Source of the DNA: CBDCME01 sp965218865
GTDB taxonomy: Bacteria; Pseudomonadota; Alphaproteobacteria; JAAXGF01
DNA: 64,000 nt
Reading direction: 5' to 3'
Assembly (NCBI GenBank): GCA_965218865.1
Contig: CBDCME010000004.1
Location: 3,925 to 67,924 of the forward strand
Shown: positions 54,919 through 63,886 of the stretch, piece by piece
How the letters are laid out: each line of letters opens with the position of its first letter
How positions within the stretch are numbered: the first letter of the stretch is position 1
The notes under the pieces: generated by a model
Told to the model about the DNA's origin: nothing
Seen by the model: only the letters and a program-made list of their open reading frames with translations
The model's database searches: none
Program-made: the position numbers and the translations under genes

Positions 54919-56040
54919 ATGCTTCTATTCCTTATTCTCGGGGCGATGACCGCGACGGCGCTGGCCTTGCTGGTCCTGCCGCTCCTGCGCCAACGGGGGC
55001 GGACCGCGCCCCGCTCCGCGTATGATTTCGAAGTCTACCGGGACCAGTTGCGGGAGCTCGAGGCCGATAAGGCCAGCGGCTTGATCAGCTCGGCGCAAGC
55101 GGAATCGGCCCGGACCGAGATCGAGCGCCGTATCCTATCCACCGCGTCGCCGGGATCGGACGATTCCCAGGCCCAACAGGCGAGCGCCCAGTCGCGGCTT
55201 ATCACCGCTTTCGTCGTCGCCGTGACGGTGCCGATCGCGAGCGGTAGCCTCTATCTGAAATTCGGCTCGCCGAAAATCGGGGAAGGGGGCGCGGTGACCC
55301 AAAGCCGCATGGCCGAGGCCAATGCCCCGAGCAACGACGGGGGCGACATGGGGGAGATGATCGAAAAGCTTTCGGTCCGGCTTGAACGCGATCCCGACGA
55401 CGTCGAGGGTTGGGTCCTGTTGTCGCGCTCCTATGCCTTTCAGCAGCGCACCGGCGACGCCATCGGGGCGATGCGGCGGGCGGTCGAGGCTTCGGGCGGA
55501 CACCCGGACCTCCTTACCGAACTCGGGGCCATGATGGTCAACGCGGCCCAGGGCAGGGTCAGCGCCGAGGCGGCCAGTCTCTTCGACCAGGCGGTGGCGA
55601 AGGTACCCGATCACCCGATGGCGCGCTATTTCGTCGGCCTTAACAAGGCGCAGGGCGGGGCCGGGCAGGAGGCCCTCGACATCTGGCTGGACCTGGTCCA
55701 AACGGCGCCCGCGGACGCCGCCTGGTTACCGGGCGTGCGCGAACAGGTCGCGCGCCTGGCCTCCGAACTCGGAGTCGACGTCGGCGAGGCGCTCCCGCGG
55801 ATCGCGCCGGCACCGGCTGCCGCCCCGGGACCGACGGCGGAGGATATGGCCGCCGCGGCCGAAATGTCCGCCGGCGACCGTAATGCGATGATCCGCAGCA
55901 TGGTCGATCGCCTGGCCCAAAAACTCGAGGAAAATCCCAACGACGCCGACGGCTGGCGCCGGCTCGCCCGTGCCTACCAGGTGCTGGGCGAAACCGAAAA
56001 GGCCCGAGCGGCCCTGGAACAAGCGAAGGCGCGGGAATAA
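54919..56040 (+). CDS. ccmI: Cytochrome c maturation protein CcmI
   Basis: CcmI (CycH) holds apocytochrome c through its TPR domain and presents it to CcmF. The 373-residue protein has two N-terminal helices around a cytoplasmic loop with the family motif YRDQLRELEADKASGLIS. A periplasmic TPR region follows (DDVEGWVLLSRSYAFQQRTG and NDADGWRRLARAYQVLGETE). It starts 3 bases after ccmH and ends the operon. Confidence 0.92.
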   Translation: MLLFLILGAMTATALALLVLPLLRQRGRTAPRSAYDFEVYRDQLRELEADKASGLISSAQAESARTEIERRILSTASPGSDDSQAQQASAQSRLITAFVVAVTVPIASGSLYLKFGSPKIGEGGAVTQSRMAEANAPSNDGGDMGEMIEKLSVRLERDPDDVEGWVLLSRSYAFQQRTGDAIGAMRRAVEASGGHPDLLTELGAMMVNAAQGRVSAEAASLFDQAVAKVPDHPMARYFVGLNKAQGGAGQEALDIWLDLVQTAPADAAWLPGVREQVARLASELGVDVGEALPRIAPAPAAAPGPTAEDMAAAAEMSAGDRNAMIRSMVDRLAQKLEENPNDADGWRRLARAYQVLGETEKARAALEQAKARE

Positions 56041-56166
56041 GGTTGTTACAGGGCTAGGGGGGCGCCTCGGTTCCCCGTCACGGCGCTTCTCCTCGGCCGC
56101 GCGGTCTGATAGGACAATCGCCCTGCCACGGGCCAATTCACGGCGATGTCATTAAGGGAGGAAAGC

Positions 56167-56667
56167 GTGGTAGCGTTTCGAACGGCATTCGCCGGACTTA
56201 TGTTCGCGAGCTTCGCCTGGTATTCCGGCCCCCCGGCTCACGCCGGCGAGGGCCGCGACCTCAAGCTCGCGGGCGCTTTGATCGGACTGACCGAAAAGGA
56301 ATTTCTCGCCGCGATCGAGGCCGACGGATTCCACTTCACACCCGACTGTGATCATGGATATTCCCGTTGGGCCAGATGCATCGACAGCGCCCGGCTGGAG
56401 TCCTTCGCCTCTTATTTCGCCAAGCCGAGCGGCAAAATCCACACCATCTATCTGACCTATTTTCCCGACGTTCGGTATCATCAGAGCCAGGACCAACTCT
56501 TCGTCTCCCTGGTCAAGGAATTCTTCGAACGCTACGGCGGCCCCGACGCCGTCGAGGAAGGCAAGATCACCTACTTCGGCGATCCCGCCACTTCCGACCC
56601 CAAGCTCGTCATCTCCTACTACCGCCACGAAATCATCGTCAGGCTTTCATCGAAAAGCGTCGAGTAA
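56167..56667 (+). CDS. Exported protein of unknown function
   Basis: GTG 56167 is preceded by AAGGGAGG at 5 bases, which decides the start over an in-frame ATG at 56146. The 166-residue product has a signal peptide ending near AHAGEG and a compact domain with IGLTEKEFLAAIEADGFHFT and two cysteines (CDHGYSRWARC) that may form a disulfide. YFPDVRYHQSQDQLFVSLVK and the C-terminal strands look like a small alpha/beta fold. I recognise no family. It follows ccmI by 126 bases and is probably separate. Confidence 0.7.
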   Translation: MVAFRTAFAGLMFASFAWYSGPPAHAGEGRDLKLAGALIGLTEKEFLAAIEADGFHFTPDCDHGYSRWARCIDSARLESFASYFAKPSGKIHTIYLTYFPDVRYHQSQDQLFVSLVKEFFERYGGPDAVEEGKITYFGDPATSDPKLVISYYRHEIIVRLSSKSVE

Positions 56668-56866
56668 GGGCCTCACCCGATAGCCCCCACCGCCAGCCGG
56701 TCGACGCCAGTGACGATCCTTCTACAATGGTTGCAACTAGGACGGACTCCGCGGAACTACCGCCCCCTCGTCGTCCTCGGACTTGATCCGAGAACCCAGC
56801 TCAACCCGATCAACCAAGCTCGGCGCCGGCGGCAAGAAAATAGGGTGACCCCACGAGTCTCGCCCG

Positions 56867-56956
56867 TTGGTCGTCCGAGCGTTTCGGAAGAGGACCCAGA
56901 AAACCCCGCGCCGCGAAATCGAACTGGCCCGCGGGCGGGCCGAGGAGGTGAAATGA
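56867..56956 (+). pseudogene. HigB-type toxin remnant (C-terminal 29 codons)
   Basis: The frame reads LVVRAFRKRTQKTPRREIEL then ARGRAEEVK and a stop that overlaps the next ATG (ATGA). KKTQKTPRREIELA is the hallmark C-terminus of Gp49-like HigB toxins. The N-terminal two thirds cannot be read in any frame, so only the tail survives. Confidence 0.68.
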
Positions 56957-57256
56957 GCAAACAGCGCTACAAGAGTATGGATGATCTCTTCGCCGAGTGG
57001 CGCAAGAACCCGCGCTATGTCGCCGAACGCCCTGGGGGAAGAGTTTACCCTGGCGGCGGCCGTGACCGCGGCACGGTCCCATGCCGGTCTCACGCAAGCA
57101 GAGCTGGCCGCCCGCATGGGCACGACCCAAAGCGTGATCGCCCGCCTCGAAGGCGGCAAAAGCAAACCCTCGACCACCACCCTGGAGAAGCTCGCCCGCG
57201 CAACAGGCACCCGCCTCAAAATCCCATTCGAACCGGCTGACACGCAGGCGACTTAG
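56953..57256 (+). pseudogene. HigA-type XRE antitoxin with a frameshift
   Basis: ATG 56953 follows a strong GAGGAGG site and reads MSKQRYKSMDDLFAEWRKNP then RYVAE, the typical start of this antitoxin group. Near 57033 one extra base shifts the frame; the continuation LGEEFTLAAAVTAARSHAG carries the helix-turn-helix LTQAELAARMGTTQSVIARL and ends at 57256. With the HigB remnant this is a dead higBA module. A protein from an internal start in the second frame could still contain the DNA-binding part. Confidence 0.75.
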
Positions 57257-57502
57257 GAGAAGAGGGTACGGCCTGGGAAGGAATAGCGCACCACGTCAGT
57301 GCGGTCCCTCTTGATCGAAGGGCGCGACTCCAAAGACCTGGCTCGGAATGCCATTGGCCCCCGATCTTGCTCGATCAAGAGGTCTGGAACAAAAGATCAA
57401 ACGCATCGCTTGAAGGGAGCCTTTCGGCCCGGGTCAAAACCGCCTCGCAAGCGTCCGCTAGTGCACCGGCGCATTCACTTCGTTCACGCCCCCGTGCACC
57501 AG

Positions 57503-57567
57503 GCCTTTGTCGATGCATCAACTTTCCAAACTTCGGCTGTCGCCTCCGTTTGGGTCGATACACTAGG
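57503..57567. repeat. 65-bp inverted repeat, left arm, flanking the cupredoxin gene
   Basis: Matches the reverse complement of 58291-58355 at 62 of 65 positions. Each arm is itself partly palindromic: TGCATC...CCAAAC...GTTTGG...GATGCA (one mismatched base in this arm). The arm spacing is about 720 bp. Confidence 0.8.
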
Positions 57568-57609
57568 TTTTCCGGGGATCCTCGGTTACCATGGGAGTCG
57601 CGGGTTTTC

Positions 57610-57736
57610 CCGTTCGAAAACTCGCGGCACCGGCCCTCTCCCCCTCCCGGCCACCCACGAGAGTATGCTGATATGGGTGGCCGGGAAGGGGAGAGGGACA
57701 GACGCAAAAAATGCGCGGACGCGCATTATCGAAGAG
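57610..57736. repeat. 127-bp palindromic MITE-like element, copy 2 (inverted)
   Basis: Same terminal repeat type (CGTTCGAAAAC at the left; ATTATCGAAGAG at the right) and same long stem-loop around GAGAGTATGCTGATAT as 43991-44121, in opposite orientation and slightly diverged. It ends 24 bases before the cupredoxin start and therefore may supply or disturb its promoter. Confidence 0.7.
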
Positions 57737-57759
57737 ACACTAAAGAGGAGCAAAATATC

Positions 57760-58230
57760 ATGCGGCGCCATGTGATCGTGGGCCTGACCGTAATTTTCGC
57801 CGGATTCGCCGTGGTGACGGCGGGCTTCTCGGCCGGAAATCTTGCCAAGCAAGAGCCCATCGAGGTGCGGGTCGCGCTCGGAACCAAGGCCGGCGATTTC
57901 GTTTTCACACCCGACAATCTTACCTTCGTGACGGGCAAGCTCTACAAGCTCGTTGTCACGAACCCCAGCCAGATGAAGCACTACTTCACCTCCCAAGGAC
58001 TGGCCGCCAAGGTGTACACACGGAAAGTCCAGGTCGTGGACGGCGGGCGTACGATGGCCGAGATCAAGGGCGCGATTCGCGAGATCGAGGTTTACGCGGG
58101 GGCTACGGCGGAATGGTGGTTCGTCCCGGTCGCGACAGGCAAGCTTGACGACCTTCACTGCCACATCAAGGACGACGACGGCCAAACCCACGCCGAAAAG
58201 GGCATGACCGGCACGATCGTGATCGAATAG
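57760..58230 (+). CDS. Exported cupredoxin-like copper protein
   Basis: This 156-residue protein has an N-terminal signal (VIVGLTVIFAGFAVVTAGF) and a plastocyanin-like beta-sandwich. Likely copper ligands are H74 (QMKHYFTSQG), C134 in LHCHIKDDD, H144 (GQTHAEKGM) and M149, the usual His-Cys-His-Met order. ATG 57760 follows AAAGAGGAG. Such proteins carry electrons or store periplasmic copper. It is enclosed by a 65-bp inverted repeat and preceded by a MITE, so it may be part of a small mobile cassette. No copper-resistance partners are adjacent. Confidence 0.82.
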   Translation: MRRHVIVGLTVIFAGFAVVTAGFSAGNLAKQEPIEVRVALGTKAGDFVFTPDNLTFVTGKLYKLVVTNPSQMKHYFTSQGLAAKVYTRKVQVVDGGRTMAEIKGAIREIEVYAGATAEWWFVPVATGKLDDLHCHIKDDDGQTHAEKGMTGTIVIE

Positions 58231-58290
58231 CGTCCTCCCCGATCAGGGTCTCGCCTAGGGACTTGCCGTGGCGATGGTCTCTGTGGGCTT

Positions 58291-58355
58291 CCTAGTGCAT
58301 CGACCCAAACGGAGGCGACAGCCGAAGTTTGGAAAGTTGATGCATCAACAAGGGC
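58291..58355. repeat. 65-bp inverted repeat, right arm
   Basis: Inverted partner of 57503-57567 (3 mismatches). It ends 3 bases before the TA target of IS630 copy 2. Confidence 0.8.
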
Positions 58356-58360
58356 TTATA

Positions 58361-59523
58361 CCAACCGCCCTTAACATTGACTTGTGCGATCCCACGCTCT
58401 GAGGCCGATGGACATGATCTTCCAAGGTTGGTCGGTCAGGTTGTTCCAGGCTTGGCAAGAGGCCTCGACGATGGCTTCATAGGAGTCGCAGACACGATTG
58501 GAGAGCCAGTTCTGGCGGAGGTATTGCCAGACATTTTCGGCGGGATTGAGCTCCGGGGACTTGGGTGGCAAAGGCACGAGGGAGATGTTCTCCGGGATGC
58601 CGAGTTTGGCAGTGGTGTGCCATGCGGCTTGGTCGAGCAGCACGACGGCATGGGCGTTTGGGGCAACGGCCCGGCTGATTTCCTCGAGATGCAGGTCCAT
58701 GGCTTCAGTATTGGCGCGCGGCATGACCAGCGCCGCGCCCTCACCGCGCTCGGGGCAGATGGCGCCGAAGAGATACGCCGAAGAGGTCCGTAGGTCCTTG
58801 ACCTGGCGCGGGCGCGATCCCTTTGGGGCCCACTGGCGCACCAGGCTGTTCTTCTGGCCGACGCGCATTTCATCTTGAAACCAAACCTCGATGGGCGTGT
58901 CCGGTGGCTGTGCCGCTACGATTTTCGCCAAGTGTTCGGGAAAACTTTTTTTAAATTCCTCCTGTGCCCGCGCATCCTGGCCGACGTGGCGCGGGCGCGC
59001 GGAAATATGCGAGAACCCGAGCGCGGCCAGCAGCTTGCCGACGCTCCGCTCGTGATAGTCCACGCCGAAGCGCGTTCGGATCAGTTGCTTGAGATCGATG
59101 CAGCGCCAGCGCACGACCCCATCCCGTTCGGGATCGGGACCGGCCTCGATAGCCCGCGAAAGCGCCGCCATTTGCGACGGCGTCAACCGACGCAACGCCC
59201 CGTTCGGCTTGCGGTCGATCAGACCGGCCGGACCTCCCGCGTTGAACCGGTGAACCCAGTCCCGCAACGTCTGCCGATCCATGCCGCCAATACCCGCCGC
59301 GCACGCTCGATCCATCCCATCGTAGATGGCCGCCATCGACAAAAGCCGTCGCGCCTGGTTCCCATCATCGCTCCGTGCCGCAAGAACACGGACTCTTTCA
59401 GCATCAAAGTCGTTTCGCAAAGGAATCGTTGGCATTGAACACACTCCCTTGTTGCCAACAACCTTGAATCACACAAAACCTAGCGTGTAAACCTTTGCGC
59501 GAGTCAAACTCTAGGGCGGTTGG
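58361..59523 (-). mobile_element. IS630-family element, copy 2 (1163 bp, intact)
   Basis: Ends CCAACCGCCC / GGGCGGTTGG with TA on both sides (58359-58360 and 59524-59525). One base shorter than copy 1 because its homopolymer is 7 instead of 8. IS5 copy C is inserted just beyond its right TA. Confidence 0.93.
58371..59435 (-). CDS. IS630 transposase, intact
   Basis: This 354-residue transposase starts at ATG 59435 with GGAG 8 bases upstream. The N-terminal HTH half contains MDRQTLRDWVHRFNAGG and the RTRFGVDYHERSVGKLLAAL region. The catalytic half has DDE residues in IEVWFQDEMRVGQ, AVVLLDQAAWH and SPELNPAENVWQYLRQNW. The reading frame passes through an A7 run where copy 1 has A8. It is the probable source of transposase for both copies. 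Confidence 0.94.
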   Translation of the reverse strand: MPTIPLRNDFDAERVRVLAARSDDGNQARRLLSMAAIYDGMDRACAAGIGGMDRQTLRDWVHRFNAGGPAGLIDRKPNGALRRLTPSQMAALSRAIEAGPDPERDGVVRWRCIDLKQLIRTRFGVDYHERSVGKLLAALGFSHISARPRHVGQDARAQEEFKKSFPEHLAKIVAAQPPDTPIEVWFQDEMRVGQKNSLVRQWAPKGSRPRQVKDLRTSSAYLFGAICPERGEGAALVMPRANTEAMDLHLEEISRAVAPNAHAVVLLDQAAWHTTAKLGIPENISLVPLPPKSPELNPAENVWQYLRQNWLSNRVCDSYEAIVEASCQAWNNLTDQPWKIMSIGLRAWDRTSQC

Positions 59524-59527
59524 TATG

Positions 59528-61095
59528 AGTCGTCCGTGAAGAACCCTGATTTCAAGCTGAAGCGGCGATTGGGTTTGCGGTGGGGTGCGAGATGTCGCTG
59601 AGGAGCGCGGCCAGGATTTGGACAAACAAACGCCTCAGCCATTTGAGGACAAGGCGGTAGTTGTAGCCGGCGCCGGCGAGGATGGCGTTGATCTTGTCGC
59701 CGTCGCGGCCTTTGAGGAAGTTGCGCCCCAGCCTGCCACCGCTCTTGAGATGTCCGATCACGGCCTCGACGGCGGAGCGCCGCCTGAGCTCCTTCTTGAT
59801 CGTCGGCGTGATGCCGCGTTTCTGGCCTGATCTAAAGACGCGGTGTTTGTTGGGGTAATCGTGGCCCTGGTATCCCTTGTCGACATAGATGCGCTCGGCC
59901 GATATCCCCGTCCAGCGTTCCATCTCTTCGATCACCTGCCTCAAGGTGTGGCCATCATAGGGATTGCCGTGGAAGGCCTTGACGTGGGCGACGAACTGGC
60001 CGCCGGGGGGGCGGGAATTGGTCGCCGCCACGGAGACCTTGCAGCCGAACTCGTACGGCTTGTGCGCCTTCCCTTTGCCGATGCATTCGACCTCGGGCGC
60101 GTGGAGCGAATAGACCTTGGGCAAGGGGTCGCGCCGCTTCTGGGTCGACACCCGCTCGGCCAGCCACAAGGGGCGGCGGAAGGTATCCCGTAGGCTCTCC
60201 TCCTGGGCCGTCTTGCGGCGGATGTCGCGGACGGTGCGCCCGAGATAGGTCTTGAGCTTGCGCAGGGCCTTGTTGGCCCGCTTGTGCTGTTTGGCATGGC
60301 GGTAGCGGCCTTGCATGATCAACGCCCTCTTGCCCAGGCGGGTATAGGACTGACGCAGGGCAATACCGTGCTCCCGTGCCAGTCGCACCAGCCGCTCGCG
60401 GGCTCGTTGCATCAGTTTGGCGTCGGTCGGAAAGGCAATCGCCTTCTCTTGTACGGTGGTGTCCACCGTCACCCGCTCGAGGTCCTTCTCCCGCAGCGCC
60501 CCCACCCGGTGGGCCACGGCCAGGCTCTCCTGGAATACCTTCTCCAAACCTTCCGGCCCGATCCGGTCCCGCCACCGGGTCATCGACGAGCGCTCCATGG
60601 GCAGCTCATGCTGAAAGTACTCTTCGCCGCAGAAGCACTGGAAGTATGGGTCGTAGACCCAGCGCTCGCAGACCTCCTCATCCGAGAGATCGAACATATG
60701 CTTGAGGATGTGCAGCCCAACCATCAACCGCGTCGGGACCCCCGGCCGACCCTCCTCCGAATACAAGGCTTCATAGGTCTCGTCGAAGAAAGTCCACGCG
60801 ATCCGGCCCCCCAACACCACCAACTCGTGGCGCAGGTTGATGATGTTTTCGAACCGCGAGCGGAACAGGTCCTCTATTCCCGATGACACCTTGCGCGATG
60901 GCTTCATCACAGTTCTCCAATCCCAATCGACGGGAGCAGAGAATCACGTTCCGCAACGGAGGGGAATCCCCAAAATCAATTATTTCAAATCACAAGCTTT
61001 TCAGGCCCAAAACCCGTTTTCTTGCAAATCCGATTACTTCGCCAAACCGAAAGAGCTACCAACATCAGCCGCTTACGCGTTCTTCACGGGCGACT
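59528..61095 (-). mobile_element. IS5-family element, copy C (1568 bp, complete)
   Basis: Terminal inverted repeats AGTCGTCCGTGAAGAAC at the left and AGTCGCCCGTGAAGAAC (inward) at the right. A 3-bp target duplication ATG flanks it (59525-59527 and 61096-61098). It is the reference for fragments at 4521 and 26131. Confidence 0.92.
59552..60907 (-). CDS. IS5-family transposase, intact
   Basis: This 451-residue transposase begins at ATG 60907 with GGAG 7 bases upstream. The N-terminal region GRPGVPTRLMVGLHILKHMF and the MTRWRDRIGPEGLEKVF segment are family-typical. The catalytic residues are in VTVDTTVQEKAIAFPTDAKL, IYVDKGYQGHDYP, and the final Glu in RRSAVEAVIGHLKSGGRLGR. No lesion is seen, so it could mobilise the complete copy. 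Confidence 0.93.
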   Translation of the reverse strand: MKPSRKVSSGIEDLFRSRFENIINLRHELVVLGGRIAWTFFDETYEALYSEEGRPGVPTRLMVGLHILKHMFDLSDEEVCERWVYDPYFQCFCGEEYFQHELPMERSSMTRWRDRIGPEGLEKVFQESLAVAHRVGALREKDLERVTVDTTVQEKAIAFPTDAKLMQRARERLVRLAREHGIALRQSYTRLGKRALIMQGRYRHAKQHKRANKALRKLKTYLGRTVRDIRRKTAQEESLRDTFRRPLWLAERVSTQKRRDPLPKVYSLHAPEVECIGKGKAHKPYEFGCKVSVAATNSRPPGGQFVAHVKAFHGNPYDGHTLRQVIEEMERWTGISAERIYVDKGYQGHDYPNKHRVFRSGQKRGITPTIKKELRRRSAVEAVIGHLKSGGRLGRNFLKGRDGDKINAILAGAGYNYRLVLKWLRRLFVQILAALLSDISHPTANPIAASA

Positions 61096-61290
61096 ATGTA
61101 TATGCGTCTCGCAGCACCAATCGCCCGCGGGAAAGAATATGGTCTGCCGCAAGGAAATTCTACCCATTAGAGGGAAATTTGGCCGACGTTGGTCGCGGTT
61201 ACCAATGTATATTGGGGTAAACGAGGAAGATTTAGTGCAAAGTTGAACGAAAAATTTTCCAAGCTACGGACGAGTAGACCTGGTTGTAAA

Positions 61291-61512
61291 ATGAATCAAA
61301 TGAAAATATATAATGTCTTGTTAAATTATAAGTTCCTAGTAACGTTAGTTTATGGTTGTTTTTTAGTTATAGTGCTCGTTCCTATAATGACAGTCGATAT
61401 TCTACCTTTGGGCGATTACATTAATCATTTGGCGCGAATACATGTTTTAACGACTATCGACCAATCTCCGAATTTGCAACGCTACTACGAAGTCGCGTGG
61501 CAGCCGGTGGCA
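61291..61512 (+). pseudogene. Multi-helix membrane protein, N-terminal fragment
   Basis: ATG 61291 opens a low-GC frame with a first helix (FLVTLVYGCFLVIVLVPIM) and the motif PLGDYINHLARIHVLTTIDQ then YYEVAWQPVA, where it meets the IS256-type end. The PLGDYxNHLARxxVL motif is typical of a family of large polytopic membrane proteins without assigned function, often near polysaccharide genes. The continuation is at 62965-63854. Confidence 0.65.
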
Positions 61513-62964
61513 ATGTCCCGGCTGATGTTGAAAAAGTGAGGTAGGCGTCATTCGCCTGGAACCGTTAGGCTCTGGGTGTTGAATCCATCAAGGAGAACGA
61601 CGCCATGACCAAGACTACACGGAACAGCCGCCTTTCGAAACTGTTGGAGATCCCGCTTCCTCTGTTGCCGCCGGCCTTGCCGGAGGCTTTTGATGATCTG
61701 CGCATGAGCGTGGATCGCTTTTGCCTGTTGGCCGGGGTGGAGACCCTGGGCGAGATGCTGGACGAGGATAGCGAGGTGCTCTGCGGAGCGCGCACGCCCG
61801 CACGGCCGAGCGGCAGGGCCATCGCTGGGGGACAACCCAGAGCGAGATTGCCTATCACGGGGGCAAGGTGAAGCTGACGCGCCCGCGGGTGCGCGATCTT
61901 GCGGGCAAGGAGATGAGCTTGCCGAGCTGGGAGTTGCTCTCGGACCCGGCGCTTTTGCAGTCCTGGGCGATGAACATCATGCTGCTTACGGTTTCGACCC
62001 GCAAGTACGCGCGCGCCGTGCGCCTGCCCGGCGAGGCCAGCGGCGACCTTGCCGGCACGCGCGGGCGATGCGACCTCGAAGTCCGCGGTCTCGCGGCGCT
62101 TCGTGGCCATGACGCGCAAGAAGCTGAAGGCCTTCCTGGCCAGCGACCTTTCGGATCTCGATCTCCTGGTCATCCAGATCGACGGGCTGCACGTCGGCGA
62201 TCACGTGTTGCTGGCAGCTATTGGCATCGACGGCGCGGGCGAGAAGCATGTTCTAGGCCTGGCCGAAGGTGCCACGGAGAATGCCGCCACGGTGCAGGCG
62301 CTGCTCGACAACCTGACCGCCCGCGGCCTCGACCCGGAAGTGCCCCGGCTCTTCATCGTCGACGGCGCCAAGGCGCTCTCCAAGGCGATCAAGCGGACCT
62401 TCGGGCCGGTGGCCGCCCTCCAGCGCTGCCAGGTCCACAAGGGCCGCAACATCATCGAGCGCCTCGACGAAAGCCTTCATGCCGGCGTCAAGAAGGCGCT
62501 CAGGCAAGCCTGGGACCAAGACGATGCCGAGAAAGCCGAACGCCTCATGAAGAACCTGGCGCGCCGCCTGGAGACCGAGGCCCCCGGCGTTTCGGCTTCC
62601 ATCCTGGAGGGCCTGGATGAGATCCTCACCGTGATCCGCTTGGGCCTGCCGCCCAAGCTCAGGCGCTCCTTGGCCTGCACCAACGCCATCGAGAATGCCT
62701 TGGGAACGGTCAGGATGGTGCAGCACAATGTCAAGCGCTGGCGCAACGCCGAGATGGCTTGCGATGGACCGCCGCCGGCCTCCTGGAAGCCCAAAAGACC
62801 TCCGTCGCCTCAAGGCCTACCGGCAACTCCCCATCCTCAGAGCTGCCCTCGAGGATCACGTGAAAAAGGCAAAAGCGAAAAGCGCCATTGAAACCATCAA
62901 AGAGGCCGCCTGGCCTCGAAGCCAACCATGCCTGCCTCGCCTTTTTCAACAGAGCATGGGACAT
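61513..62964 (+). mobile_element. IS256-family element, decayed (1452 bp)
   Basis: Inverted ends ATGTCCCGGCTGATGTTGAA and, inward from the right, ATGTCCCATGCTCTGTTGAA. No matching 8-bp target duplication is found at the borders, so adjacent target DNA was probably deleted. A second, inverted copy begins at 63887. Confidence 0.85.
61605..62910 (+). pseudogene. IS256 (mutator-type) transposase with several frameshifts
   Basis: ATG 61605 follows AAGGAGA. The pieces read DDLRMSVDRFCLLAGVETLG, then (new frame) HRWGTTQSEIAYHGGKVKL, SWAMNIMLLTVSTRKYARAV, then SKSAVSRRFVAMTRKKLKAF. The catalytic core VIQIDGLHVGDHVLLAAIG, RLFIVDGAKALSKAIKRTF and CTNAIENALGTVRMV is in one frame, and the end (RRLKAYRQLPILRAALEDH) in another. 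Frame changes lie near 61790, 62040, 62760 and 62800. It is inactive. Confidence 0.85.
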
Positions 62965-63854
62965 CGCGTCTCGTGGCTGCTGTGTCGTGCTTCCGGTATT
63001 TGGCGCAATGGTCATTCAATACGTGTATTTGGGCGAATTGGTATTGCGCCGCTCGCCGCTTTTATTTTTTCCTACAATTATATATTGGCATGGGGTTTCT
63101 TGAGTTATCTATTCTCGGTCGGTTCTGTTTGTTGCTTTTCGCGGGCTGGATCGCGGCCGCGAAATGGCACCGATGGCTTAGAGTCCTGCTGTTCAGTATA
63201 GCGGCCCTCGCGCTTTATTTCTGCCATATATTCGGTTTCGCGTCGTACTGCATTCTGGTCGGCGGATATGAAGTTGCGCGGGCCTGGCGTGATAGACCAT
63301 CACCGAAAACCGTGGCGATGGACTGGCTTGCTGCGGCGAGTCAGTCGCTTCCAGCGATCGCGTTATGGGTCTTCTACGACCGAAGCGCCTTATTTGAAGG
63401 CACGGTGCAGACGAATTATGGCGGGCTAAACGAGAAATTCACCGCATTGAGATCGCCAGCGATATTTATTGGCGGCTGGATCGACGACACGGTGTTCATC
63501 GTTTTTGTCCTCTTTCTCGTGCTTGGCGCATTTCTTAAGATAATTCGAGTCGACTCAAGAATTTGGCCATCGCTTGCGGCATTATCAGTGATCGCGATCG
63601 CCATGCCGAATTGGTTGTTCGGCGTTTGGGGCACGGATTTTCGGCTACCGTTGATCATCGTGATGGTTCTCGTTGGTGGGCTTTCCCTTCGAATGGGGCG
63701 CTCTGTGTCGTGCATCTTCGTTGTCGTCGTGGGCGCGTTGCTGGCAGCCAAATCGATAAGTGCGTTACTGGCGTTTCAGGGCGCCGAATCGTGCTCAACG
63801 ACACCCGGAGCGTTGTCGCTGAAATTCCACGCGAGCGCAAATCCTTGTTGTTGA
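62965..63854 (+). pseudogene. Multi-helix membrane protein, C-terminal part, frameshifted
   Basis: Pieces in successive frames: VFGAMVIQYVYLGELVLRRS, then AAFIFSYNYILAWGFLSYLF, then CLLLFAGWIAAAKWHRWLRV followed by clean helices (ALALYFCHIFGFASYCILVG, VFIVFVLFLVLGAFLKI, RLPLIIVMVLVGGLSLRM). Frame changes are near 63060 and 63125. It is the continuation of 61291-61512, with roughly 30-60 residues lost at the IS256 insertion. The 3' end runs toward the second IS256 copy. Confidence 0.65.
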
Positions 63855-63886
63855 ATCGAGAGGGCCGGAAATTACCAAACGGGGCG

